Assembly: GCA_037176905.1 (NCBI GenBank)
Contig: JBBBWG010032775.1
Location: 1,516-35,478, forward strand
Direction: 5' to 3'
From: Azolla pinnata
Lineage: Eukaryota > Streptophyta > Polypodiopsida > Salviniales > Salviniaceae
Length of the DNA stretch: 33,963 nt
Shown one piece after another: positions 11,938 to 20,351 of the stretch. The position numbers and the translations under genes were made by a program. A model generated the notes under the pieces. That model worked only from the letters and a program-made list of their open reading frames with translations, was not told the origin of the DNA and ran no database searches. Numbering within the stretch: the stretch's first letter is position 1; every line of letters starts with the position of its first letter.

Positions 11938-12270
11938 GATTAGGGATTAGGGTTTAGGGTTTAGGAAAGTTTAGGGTTTAGGGTTTAGGCAAGTTTAGGG
12001 TTTAGGGTTTAGGCAAGTTTAGGGTTTAGGGTTTAGGCAAGTTTGGGGTCAGACTTTCGGGCTTAGGTTTGAGACTTTCAGGTTTAGGGTTTGGGGTTTA
12101 GGGATTTAGGGTTCGCGTTTAGGGTTTTCGGGTTTAGGCTTTCAGACTTTCGGGTTTCGGGTTTTAGGCATTAGGGTTTAGGTTTCGGCGTTAGGCTTTA
12201 GGCCCTTTCTGACTTTAGGGTTTTTTAGGGTTTTTAGGCTTTGGGATTTAGGGTTTAGGGTTAGCCCTTT
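11938..12270 (+). repeat. TTTAGGG-type degenerate telomere-like tract with 24-bp units
   Basis: G-rich orientation on the plus strand. Near 11964-12045 there are about three near-identical 24-bp units (CAAG followed by TTTAGGG-type words). After that the repeat decays into variants such as TTTCGGGT and TTTAGGCT. The orientation is opposite to the 10885-11460 block. No coding potential. Confidence 0.88.
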
Positions 12271-13061
12271 GGGCGCAGGGAATTCGATACATACACGGCT
12301 AAGCCCAGCTGCTACATCTGCTCCATCAGATGTCTACAGCCAGTCTAACGGGGCCCAGATCATAGTCAGTGAAATCTCCGATCGTTTACGAGGAGCGGTT
12401 TAACGATGATCCCACACGAGCAATTAACGATGATCCCATGCAAGCGATTAAGCATTGACGACGATCCGCTGTTGAATCGGGTGCAAGCAATTGTCTGGGA
12501 TTTGACGGGGGGTGGATGTGAATGATCTGCAGTTTCTCCAGTGTACTAACCTGGTAAGCAGGAAGCTCTGATCGAAATCGCTGTCCTCGATTTGGCTTTT
12601 TTCAGGATTCTTCGATCGTCAACAGGAACTGTATCCGATGGTCACAGATCAGAGGACCAAGTCAATAGTAGTTGGGGGTCCCCACTGTCAAGCTCTGAGC
12701 GCAACTGGCATTCCATCGGGCTCGAATGTCTTCGCATCTGCGGTCGGAACGATCCACCTTTTAAATTAATCGGTGCATGTCGACGATTTTGCCTGTTCAA
12801 GAGGAGCACGGGGGGGCGGCATTCTGACAATTACTAATAATATGAGGTGGTGGGGGGAGGGGTGTTTCGACGAATTCCGTATTTGGAAGAATAACTGGAG
12901 ATCCATTTCTTGGAGGACACAACGATCTCTCCAGAAAGAACCTAATTCTCGCGACAAAAGCCTGATGCGTATCGAGCAGATCATGCGCCCTTGCTCGATA
13001 TGCCCCCGGGCTCCAACTGATTCTACAACCGAGAGTCGAGCAGATACAACAATCCAAGCAT
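12271..13061. other. Intergenic sequence, no gene recognised
   Basis: Mixed-composition sequence. Several overlapping frames of 60-100 codons occur on both strands around 12590-13070. None shows a known domain or a consistent splice structure, and they compete with each other over the same bases. I see no gene here. Confidence 0.45.
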
Positions 13062-13190
13062 GAATCATGAAACCCTAACTGAGCCCTAACGATTCCCGAA
13101 TCATGAAACCCTAACCGAACCCTAACGGTCGCCGAATCATGAAACCCTAACCAAACCCTGACGATTCCCAGATCATGAGACCCTAGCTAG
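13062..13190 (+). repeat. 36-bp tandem repeat with CCCTAAC cores
   Basis: Three full 36-bp units start at 13062, 13098 and 13134, each opening with GAATCATGAAACCCTAAC, followed by a decayed fourth unit near 13170. Each unit contains two CCCTAAC or CCCTGAC words, so the repeat derives from telomere-like sequence in C-rich orientation. Confidence 0.9.
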
Positions 13191-13620
13191 ATCCCCTTCT
13201 TCTTAAATGGTCCAATTTCTGCCGCTTGGGTTCAACGAATAGGGTGGTCAGCTGACCACATATTATGGAGGGCACACGGAGCTGTTGCATAGGTAGTAGT
13301 GGTAGTAGTAGTAGTGGTGGTGGTACACATTTCGAATGCCGGCCCAACTGGTAAGCAAATCTGGAGGGGCCTATCGGGGAAGAACAACAAAGATGTTTTT
13401 TCAAAGCCTGTTTATCTGGAGCGCGCGGTTTAGGGTTTAGAGCTTTAGGATCAGGGTTCTGGTTCTAGGGTTTAGGTTTCAGGGGTTAGGGTTAGTGTTT
13501 AGTGTAGGGTTTAGGTTTAGGCATAGGTTAGGGTTTAGGGTTTGGGGTTTAGGGTTAGGGTTAAAGGCTTTAGAGCTTAGGTTGAGGGTGAAGGGCACTC
13601 ACTGCAGAAGAAAATAGGAA
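13191..13620 (+). repeat. GTA microsatellite, then TTTAGGG-like tract upstream of the first PPR gene
   Basis: A GTAGTAGTGG-type run lies at about 13291-13325. From about 13425 to 13580 the plus strand carries degenerate TTTAGGG/GTTTAGG words ending about 40 bp before the ATG at 13621. Telo-box words (AAACCCTA or its complement) are common in plant promoters of growth-related genes, so part of this tract could act as promoter sequence. That role is inference. Confidence 0.7.
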
Positions 13621-16600
13621 ATGCCCACCACCATCAGCACCATCATCACCATCACCATCACCACCACCACCACCATGATCACCATCACCACCATCATCAT
13701 CTCCACCACCAGCATCACCATCAGCATCACCACCATCACCACCATCACCATCACCACCACCACCACCATCACCATCACCACCATCACCACAACCATCACC
13801 ATCACCACCACCACCACCATCATCACCATGACCATGGTCACCACCACCATCATCACCATGACCATGATCACACCATCATCATCTCCACCACCAGCATCAC
13901 CAGCATCACCATCATCATCATCACAGTCACAACCATCACCACCACCACCAACCACCATCACCATCATCACCATCACCATCACCACCAGCACAATCATCAC
14001 CATGACCATGATCACCATGATCACCATCAGCACCACCACCACCACCATCACCATCACCATGATCACCATCACCACCATCATCATCTCCATCATCATCATC
14101 ATCTTCATCATCACCATCATCTTCACCATCACCATCACCAGCATCACCATCATCATCATCACAGTCACAACCATCACCACCACCACCAACCACCATCACC
14201 ATCATCACCATCACCATCACCACCAGCACAATCATCACCATGACCATGATCACCATGATCACCATCAGCACCACCACCACCACCATCACCATCACCATGA
14301 TCACCATCACCACCATCATCATCTCCATCATCATCATCATCTTCATCATCACCATCATCTTCACCATCACCATCATCACCATCACCATGAACATCACCAC
14401 CGTCATCACCATCACCACCACCATCACCATCACCATCACCACCATCATCACCGTCCTCAGCAGCAGCTCTGTGTGCCCGCCATCGCCCCCCCGCCATCGC
14501 CCCTGGCTTCATCTCTGCTGCAGCGCGAGCACAGAGCGCACCCTCTTGGACATGGAGCCCATTCCTCCTGCAGCCGCAGCAGCCATGGCGGCGCCCTCCA
14601 TGGCCAGGCATCGCTCATCCAAAGGCTGTGCAAGGCAGGGCAGCTGGAGATCGCCATGTCCGTGCTCCTCCGCCCCGATCTCCACCGCCATCGCCTGCTG
14701 CAGGAGGCTCCTCCTCCTTCTTCTTCTTCTTCTTCTCCGCCGCCGGCGCCGCCCTCCATGCTGGACGCGTACGTCGCCCTGCTCAAGGCGTGTATGAAGC
14801 AGAGGTCGCTGCGGCATGCGAAGCAGGTGTACGAGGATGTGGTACGCAGCAAGCGCGTCCGCCTGGAGGGCTTCCTGGCCGACTACATGGTGGTCGCCAT
14901 GGCCAAATGCGGCGGAGCAGACGAAGCATGGACCGTGTCGAGCTCCTCGCCCTCCCGCCGCACAGTGTTCTCATGGAGCGCCATCATCTCCGCGTATGTG
15001 GATGCGGGCCGTTGCTCCCATGCGCTCCATCTCTACCATCGCTTCATGCTTCGGGAGCAGATCAAGCCCAACCGGTACACGCTCGTGAGCCTCGTCAAGG
15101 CCTGCGGCGAGATCCATGATCTCGCGCAGGGAAAGATCCTTCACGAACAGGCCCGATCCGAGGGCTTCGCCTCCGATCCTCACCTCGGCAGCACGCTCGT
15201 CAGCATGTATGGCAAATGTGGTAGCCTCGCCGACGCCGACGCCACATTCTCTGCCATATCCAGGCATGATGTGGTCACTTGGACCTCGATGCTCTCGTGC
15301 TACGTCGAGCAAGGAGCTTGCGGCAAGGCCCTGAGGTTATTCAGGCAGATGCAGGAGGAGAAGGCCGCATCGAAGGCCCTCGTGTATGCTGTTGCCCTGC
15401 AAGCATGTGGCAATCTCGCGGAGAAGGAGGGAGAATCCGAAGAGAAACGGATGAGGGTGAGATCTTTGCTCGCGATCGTGGATGCTCTCCGCAGCGATGC
15501 GTGGAAGAAGGGCTACGGATCCGAGCTCGTGGTGGCGAATACCCTCGTGAGCGTCTATGGCAAATGTGGTCAGATTCGACGAGCCGAGACCTTCTTCCAC
15601 CATGCGATGCTCGAGCACGATGTGGTATCCTGGAACGCGATGCTGACTGCCTATGTCGACGATCGCGAGGCCGAGAAAGCTTTGCGATTGTATCGGCTGA
15701 TGCAACGCCGCGGTTTCCTGCCCGACAAGCTGTCCTTCGTGATGGCCCTTCAGGCTTGTGCGATCCTAGCAGAACAGGAATGCCTTCTTCAGACCACGAT
15801 CCCCCGAAGAAGCTCGAGCAGAGAGATCGCGCTGGGAGTCGCCGAGGCTCTGCACAAAGATGCCGATGCGGAAGGATTCGCACGGGATATGGTGGTTGGA
15901 ACTGCTCTTCTCGGTGTGTATGGTCGATGCGGAGAAGTAGCGGAGGCTGAGGATGTGTTCCGCAGCTTGCCGGAGCGCAACCTTGTGTCGTGGACTGCGA
16001 TGCTCTGCGCTTACGTCGAGCAAGGCAAAGCGGAGAAGGCATTGGCCTTATACCGGCAGATGCAAGCCGAGGAATCGTTATGCCTGGATTCGATCACATT
16101 CCTATGCGTTCTTCAATCCGCGGGTGCGATTGGAAGCCTCGAAGTATGCAAGGAGCTCCACTTTGGCGTTACCTCGGCTGGATTCGACAGCATATCGAGC
16201 ATGCAAGCTACATTGGTGCACACATACGGGGGTTGTGCAAGCATGGCCGATGCACAATCCGCGTTCGATGGCTCCCTTCTTCCTGACGTGGTGTCGTGGA
16301 GCGCATGCATATCAGGCCATGCATCCGAAGGGAACTCCACGGAAAGCCTTAAGATGTTCGAGAGCTTCGAAGCAACGGGCCGGATTCCTGATGATATTCT
16401 CATGACTTCGCTCCTATCGGCTTGCAGTTACACCGGCCTTGTGTCCAGAGCATGCGCTTGTTTTGAATCCATGGTCAGGGACTATGCCATTGTTCCGAAC
16501 CTCAAGCACTATGGCATAATGGTGGACCTGCTGGGCCGAGCTGGCGATTTCAAGCGGATCCTGAACCTCCTGCATGCCATGCCCATGGAAGCTGACATGC

Positions 16601-16767
16601 CCATTTGGTTGTCGGTGCTAGGGGCATGTCGAATGCATGGCAGCTTAGAGGTAGCCAAGCAAGCATTTGGGCATGCTATTAACTTGCAGCCTGAGCATGC
16701 TACCCCATATGTACTCATGTCAAACATCTACGGGGATCGTGCTGGTGGGGGCATGGAGCTAGCCTGA
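13621..16767 (+). CDS. Pentatricopeptide repeat protein, PLS class with E-like tail; start uncertain
   Basis: Intronless PPR gene. Such proteins bind organelle RNA base by base for editing, splicing or stability; the target is unknown. The frame is 1048 codons, but residues 1-279 are Thr/Ile then His runs from a simple repeat and may not be translated. PPR-like sequence starts near residue 331 (nt 14611), before the next clear in-frame Met at 14656. Recognisable helices include FSWSAIISAYVDAG (about 448), VTWTSMLSCYVEQG (551), VSWNAMLTAYVDD (668), VSWTAMLCAYVEQG (788) and VSWSACISGHA (890), then HYGIMVDLLGRAG (about 962) and a partial E motif. A Ser run lies at 14717-14740. Two repeats carry extra hydrophilic segments, as in the neighbouring paralogue. 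There is no DYW domain. The end at GGGMELA looks frameshifted. Confidence 0.8.
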   Translation: MPTTISTIITITITTTTTMITITTIIISTTSITISITTITTITITTTTTITITTITTTITITTTTTIITMTMVTTTIITMTMITPSSSPPPASPASPSSSSQSQPSPPPPTTITIITITITTSTIITMTMITMITISTTTTTITITMITITTIIISIIIIIFIITIIFTITITSITIIIITVTTITTTTNHHHHHHHHHHHQHNHHHDHDHHDHHQHHHHHHHHHHDHHHHHHHLHHHHHLHHHHHLHHHHHHHHHEHHHRHHHHHHHHHHHHHHHHRPQQQLCVPAIAPPPSPLASSLLQREHRAHPLGHGAHSSCSRSSHGGALHGQASLIQRLCKAGQLEIAMSVLLRPDLHRHRLLQEAPPPSSSSSSPPPAPPSMLDAYVALLKACMKQRSLRHAKQVYEDVVRSKRVRLEGFLADYMVVAMAKCGGADEAWTVSSSSPSRRTVFSWSAIISAYVDAGRCSHALHLYHRFMLREQIKPNRYTLVSLVKACGEIHDLAQGKILHEQARSEGFASDPHLGSTLVSMYGKCGSLADADATFSAISRHDVVTWTSMLSCYVEQGACGKALRLFRQMQEEKAASKALVYAVALQACGNLAEKEGESEEKRMRVRSLLAIVDALRSDAWKKGYGSELVVANTLVSVYGKCGQIRRAETFFHHAMLEHDVVSWNAMLTAYVDDREAEKALRLYRLMQRRGFLPDKLSFVMALQACAILAEQECLLQTTIPRRSSSREIALGVAEALHKDADAEGFARDMVVGTALLGVYGRCGEVAEAEDVFRSLPERNLVSWTAMLCAYVEQGKAEKALALYRQMQAEESLCLDSITFLCVLQSAGAIGSLEVCKELHFGVTSAGFDSISSMQATLVHTYGGCASMADAQSAFDGSLLPDVVSWSACISGHASEGNSTESLKMFESFEATGRIPDDILMTSLLSACSYTGLVSRACACFESMVRDYAIVPNLKHYGIMVDLLGRAGDFKRILNLLHAMPMEADMPIWLSVLGACRMHGSLEVAKQAFGHAINLQPEHATPYVLMSNIYGDRAGGGMELA
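13625..14457 (+). repeat. (CAC/CAT/ATC) trinucleotide-hexanucleotide tract
   Basis: About 830 bp made almost entirely of CAC, CAT and CATCAC words with occasional GAC, CAG and CTC. Because it lacks stop codons in several frames, it produces long frames on both strands (Thr/Ile, His, and on the reverse strand Met/Val/Gly/Asp). It contains a perfect internal duplication with a 238-bp offset and forms the 5' part of the PPR open frame. Confidence 0.95.
13923..14374 (+). repeat. Perfect 238-bp tandem duplication inside the CAY tract
   Basis: The block beginning ACAGTCACAACC at 13923 recurs at 14161 with no mismatch I could find up to about 14374. The copies then diverge (CACCAGCATC against CATCACCATC). 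The irregular landmark words (ACAGTCAC, AGCACAATC, ATGACCATGATC, ATCTTCATC) show a true segment duplication and not chance simple-repeat similarity. The offset is not a multiple of 3. Confidence 0.92.
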
Positions 16768-16975
16768 GAAAGGTCCGGGGCGTCGAATCTCGAAGAAACC
16801 ATCATATATGTGCTATAACCAAGCCAAGCCTTGGCATTACGTGGAGATGCTGGTCAAGAGCGATCTTTGTTACGTTTGCAAAACGATGCAGGCTATGGAA
16901 AGCTTGTGGGCAAGGAGCTAGCTTCACAAAAGGCATCCTGGAAAGAAAGCCTTAACAAATATTTGGCTCTGTTGG
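16768..16975 (+). pseudogene. Out-of-frame remnant of a PPR E/E+ tail after the stop codon
   Basis: Directly past the annotated end, a second frame reads GASLRKVRGVE and a third reads KKPSYMCYNQAKPWHYVEML before a TAG. In PPR E-class proteins, a segment rich in V-R-K and R-G-V followed by K-K-x-P-x-x-x-W and H-x-F normally follows the S-N-I-Y motif. The order and spacing fit an E/E+ tail broken by two small indels, near 16735-16750 and near 16785-16795. A sequencing error or an unspliced intron are alternatives. Confidence 0.45.
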
Positions 16976-17840
16976 CAGGAAATGAGAAGCTCTAGTGTAA
17001 TTCGGGATATAGAGCAAAAGCTTTTTGAAAGTGAAGAAGCTGGTCCGATTCAGAAGACGATTAGACAAGTCCCTTATTCAAAGCTGTGGGCATCTATCTA
17101 ATGGAATGAATGCCCTCTCTATGGATAAGTATAAAAGCCTGTTGCTGAAGAAGATAACCCAACTATATGTATCATTGGAACATATCGATGGGTTGTCATC
17201 GATTTTCTGTTACAATATGGCTTTCAAGCATGCCTACCTGTTGTAATTTCAAGTTTATCAGAGTGCAATTCAGCATTTGACTCGAATCCTCGATTTCTCG
17301 AGCCCCCTTTCAGGGGCCAGCAATTCAAGGACAAAAGATCACTCTTGTATGTTCAACTCAAATTTGGAATGCGGGTGTTTCGAGTACATCCAAGCAAAGA
17401 TATGTGAAATCCAGATTAAGCTTCTTTTGTGCGAATATTCTCTTCAGTGTTTTCAGGCGATTAGCCATTTTCTAAGGCCCAATGAAAGCTTAAATGATTG
17501 TTCAACTCAAATTTGGAATGCGGATGTTTCAAGTACATCCAAGCAAAGATAGGTGAAATCCAGATTAAGCTTCTTTTGTGCGAATATTCGCTTCACTGTT
17601 TTCAGGCGATTAGCCATTTTCTAAGACCCAATGAAAGCTTAAATGATTGTAACAGTCAGCAGGTTGTGTTTTACCCGATCGTTGTTCAGCTTTGGGGTCT
17701 TTCGAAGCACGAACAAAATTATCATTACTTGACCCATTTTCAATCACCACGTGAGAAAGAATCTGAGAATCTGCGTCAATCCGCTGCGGCATCTGCCTAT
17801 GAAGGAAGAAGCATTTGACGTTAAAAACCGATCGAATCGA
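16976..17840. other. Region between the two convergent PPR genes
   Basis: AT-richer, non-coding sequence that should hold both 3' untranslated regions. I see no domain in the short frames. Its main structure is the 149-bp tandem repeat at 17350-17649. Confidence 0.5.
17350..17649 (+). repeat. 149-bp direct tandem repeat, two copies
   Basis: Copy 1 is 17350-17498 and copy 2 begins at 17499. I count 6 mismatches in 149 aligned bases and no indels, so about 96% identity. Both copies carry TTCAACTCAAATTTGG, AAATCCAGATTAAGC and CAGGCGATTAGCC. It lies between the convergent PPR genes and encodes nothing recognisable. Confidence 0.93.
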
Positions 17841-20102
17841 CTAACAGGTTTTCCCCATTTGTGAACATGAAAAATTCCCCATATTTAGCTGTTTCAGCTC
17901 TTTTATCCTGGATTCCGAATCTGCATAGACATTGGACATGAGCACATACGCGGCTTCTTCCCCAGGCTGTAGACCGATTGCGCGAGAGAATACCTCTTCC
18001 GCGAGCTCGAGGTTGCCATGCACCCGGCAAGCTCCTAGAAGAGACAGCCAAACATTCAGGTCAGGCTTCACGCGAATGCGGCTCCTCTTGACACCGAGCA
18101 TGGCTTTGATCCTCTTGAAGTCCCCTGCTCTTCCAAGCAAATCGACGACACTTCCATAATGCTTCACATCGGGCTCCAAGCCATGGACCCTGACCATGTG
18201 TTCCAGGCAAGCTAGGCCCTCGGGAACGCTCCCGAAGTATGCGCAAGACGCGATCAACGCTGCGAAAGTGACCTCATCCGCATTCGCCCTCGCGTGGAGC
18301 ATCATCTCTTCGGAAACCCCGAAGCTTCTGCGCTGCGGCGAAGGCCCTTCTCCGCGCTGCGCATGCCCGCTGATGCATGCGTTCCAAGCCACAACGTTGG
18401 GATCGGGGCATGCATCGAAGACCCCCTGCGCATCGGCCATGCTCCCACAGCCCCCGTATGCGTGGATGAGGCCAGCTTCCACCGTCGGAAGCCGTTCGTG
18501 CCCCGACGAAACGATCCCAAAGTGCGCTTGCTTGCATTGCTCGTAGCTCCCCGCTTCGCTGCACGCCTGCAGAACGCATTTCATCGCGACGATGTCGATC
18601 GGACTGCAGCATCGATGTTGTTGTTGTTGTTGTTGTTGCTGTTGTTGTTGCTGCTGCTTCATTCGATGGTATAGATCCAGCGCCTTCACCCCTTCGCCTT
18701 GCTCGACGTATGTGGAAAGCATCGATGTGCACAATACCACGTTGCTACGCTCGGAGAACGCGTCAAACACGGCCTCCGCTTCCTTCACCGCCCCGCACTT
18801 CCCGTACAAGCTCACGAGCGTGGAGCTGATGCTCTCGTTGCCGCCATATCCCATCCTGCACACATCCACATGCAATGCTCGGGCGATCTCGAGACAAATC
18901 CTGCAGGTTCTCCTACCAGCATGTGCATTCCCTTCTTCTTCTTCTTCTTCTTCTTCATCATCATCATCTTTGGCCAGAAGAAGGCCACATGCTTGTATAG
19001 CCACCATACATGTAACCTCGTTTGGCACGAACCCTTCGACATGCGCCTGCCTATACAGCAGTAGAGCTCTCGAGGCCTCGCCGTTTTCGACGTACGCAGA
19101 AAGCATGGAGGTCCAAGCGACTGCATTGCGGCATTTCATCGCGACGAACGCGTTCTCGGCTTCAGCCAACGCCCCGCATTTGCCATACATGCTCACGACG
19201 GTGGTGGCGACAAGGATCTCTGCTGCATATCCTTCCCTCAGGGCATCGCTGTGGAACGCCCTCCCGATGTCGAAGCACATCCCCCGCCGCTCCGCATCGG
19301 AGCTGTCTTCCATGGGCAAGCCGCTGCCCTCTTGCTCCTCGCGCATGATCTCCACCGCCATGGCGCCGCAGGCTCGGATTCCGACCATCGCCGCGACTTC
19401 GTTGCTGGCGAGATCCGCGGACCCCATCATTCGGCGGTAGAGAAGCAAGGCCTGCTTCGCTCGGCCGTGGGCAACGAGCGCGGAGAGCATCGCGTTCCAC
19501 GACACCGGCGAGGGGCTGGCTATGGCGGAGAAGACGAGCTCGGCCCTCCGCAGATCGCCGCACTTGGCGTACATGCTCACCAGGGTGTTGGCGACGAAGA
19601 CGAGCGAATCGAGGCCCTTGCTTCGCGCACGGCAATGGATCCTCGCGCCGAGGCCGAGGTCTCCGACCAAGGCGCAGGCCCCGAAGAGCGCGACGAAAGT
19701 GTGGCTGCCGGGCTCGATTCCGTCGCGATGCAGCATCGAATCGTAGGCGGCGATCGCCTCCCTCGGGCATCCGATCCTCACACAGCCCGCGATGATCTCC
19801 GTCCACGAGTGCACCGATCGCGAGCTCGATGCCGAGGCTCGCCACGCTTCCTGCACCGATCTCCAGACTCCATGGCTAGGGTTTTCTAGGGCATGCGCTT
19901 GGATCTGCCGCGCCTCCTGCGTCACCGCCTTCCTCTCGATGCATCGCTTGAGGACGCGGAGGAGGTCCCCGCGGCGGCGGCCACAGCCATGGCGGAGGAG
20001 GTCAGGGAACCTATGCTTGATGAGGCATGCGGAAGTGGAGGAGGCGACGGTGGATATGGAGGACGGAGCTTCCACGGATATGGCGGATGGAGCTTCTTCC
20101 AT
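17841..20102 (-). CDS. Pentatricopeptide repeat protein, PLS class, paralogue of the 13621-16767 gene
   Basis: Intronless, 753 residues. The ATG at 20102 is the first after an in-frame TGA. PPR helices include VHSWTEIIAGCV (about 97), PVSWNAMLSALV (199), AVAWTSMLSAYVENG (327), a degenerate VVLCTSMLSTYVEQG (455) and VVAWNACISGHA (570). HYGSVVDLLGRAGDFKRI (648-665) and WLSLLGACRVHG introduce a short E-like end reaching YVLMSNVYADS, then a tail with no recognisable motif. There is no DYW domain. It matches the first PPR gene motif by motif, including extra segments in the same two repeats. A 12-residue acidic run (379-390) and a 13-Gln run (483-495) sit outside the helices. A likely role is RNA binding in a mitochondrion or plastid; no clear targeting peptide is seen. 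An AAACCCTAGGG telo-box lies about 240 bp upstream. Confidence 0.9.
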   Translation of the reverse strand: MEEAPSAISVEAPSSISTVASSTSACLIKHRFPDLLRHGCGRRRGDLLRVLKRCIERKAVTQEARQIQAHALENPSHGVWRSVQEAWRASASSSRSVHSWTEIIAGCVRIGCPREAIAAYDSMLHRDGIEPGSHTFVALFGACALVGDLGLGARIHCRARSKGLDSLVFVANTLVSMYAKCGDLRRAELVFSAIASPSPVSWNAMLSALVAHGRAKQALLLYRRMMGSADLASNEVAAMVGIRACGAMAVEIMREEQEGSGLPMEDSSDAERRGMCFDIGRAFHSDALREGYAAEILVATTVVSMYGKCGALAEAENAFVAMKCRNAVAWTSMLSAYVENGEASRALLLYRQAHVEGFVPNEVTCMVAIQACGLLLAKDDDDEEEEEEEEGNAHAGRRTCRICLEIARALHVDVCRMGYGGNESISSTLVSLYGKCGAVKEAEAVFDAFSERSNVVLCTSMLSTYVEQGEGVKALDLYHRMKQQQQQQQQQQQQQHRCCSPIDIVAMKCVLQACSEAGSYEQCKQAHFGIVSSGHERLPTVEAGLIHAYGGCGSMADAQGVFDACPDPNVVAWNACISGHAQRGEGPSPQRRSFGVSEEMMLHARANADEVTFAALIASCAYFGSVPEGLACLEHMVRVHGLEPDVKHYGSVVDLLGRAGDFKRIKAMLGVKRSRIRVKPDLNVWLSLLGACRVHGNLELAEEVFSRAIGLQPGEEAAYVLMSNVYADSESRIKELKQLNMGNFSCSQMGKTC
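18618..18656 (-). repeat. CAA/CAG run encoding 13 glutamines
   Basis: A (TTG)n/(CTG) run on the plus strand, read on the minus strand as a mixed CAG/CAA poly-Gln stretch at residues 483-495 of the second PPR protein. It directly follows the helix pair ending YHRMK and so lies in a linker before the next repeat unit. Confidence 0.95.
18933..18968 (-). repeat. GAT/GAA run encoding an acidic stretch
   Basis: A (TTC)n(ATC)n run on the plus strand, read on the minus strand as four Asp and eight Glu codons at residues 379-390 of the second PPR protein. It lies within one of the two extra segments shared in position with the first PPR protein. Confidence 0.95.
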
Positions 20103-20340
20103 CTGTCCATCCGGGCCCCCCTTTCTTCAAACAGCAGGAAGCAGCAGGAAGCGCACCAGGAATCGCCCAACACCAAGTGCTTCAGACCCAAGACAATCTC
20201 TTCTCAGAGCTGTGATTTCCACGATTTGCTGCTACATCAGGCTGAGAATTGCAGGAGGGCTATGGTGAAGGAAGCTTGTGACCACCTCAAGACAGCTTCT
20301 GTATTGAATCTTGCGGACGACCTGCACCATGTCCTTCTAC

Positions 20341-20351
20341 CCTAGGGTTTC
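20341..20351 (-). promoter_or_regulatory. Telo-box-like motif upstream of the second PPR gene
   Basis: The minus strand reads AAACCCTAGGG about 240 bp upstream of the PPR start codon. AAACCCTA telo-boxes are known plant promoter elements. Position and orientation fit, but a single short match is weak evidence. Confidence 0.35.

Noticed and set aside
10885..12270. Chromosome end or telomere fusion point
   Set aside because: The arrays are degenerate, flanked by unique sequence on both sides, and their order on the plus strand (CCCTAA then TTTAGGG) is not that of a head-to-head fusion.
12592..13068. Several overlapping 60-100 codon frames on both strands
   Set aside because: They compete for the same bases, show no recognisable motif, and lie among degenerate repeats.
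13062..13190. 36-bp regular repeats considered as a CRISPR-like array
   Set aside because: There are no unique spacers between units; the whole 36 bp repeats head to tail, and the genome is plant nuclear DNA.
13599..14611. Long minus-strand open frames of Met/Val/Gly/Asp over the CAC/CAT tract
   Set aside because: They are reverse readings of a stop-poor simple repeat, with no domain and no unique sequence apart from a short shadow of the PPR gene.
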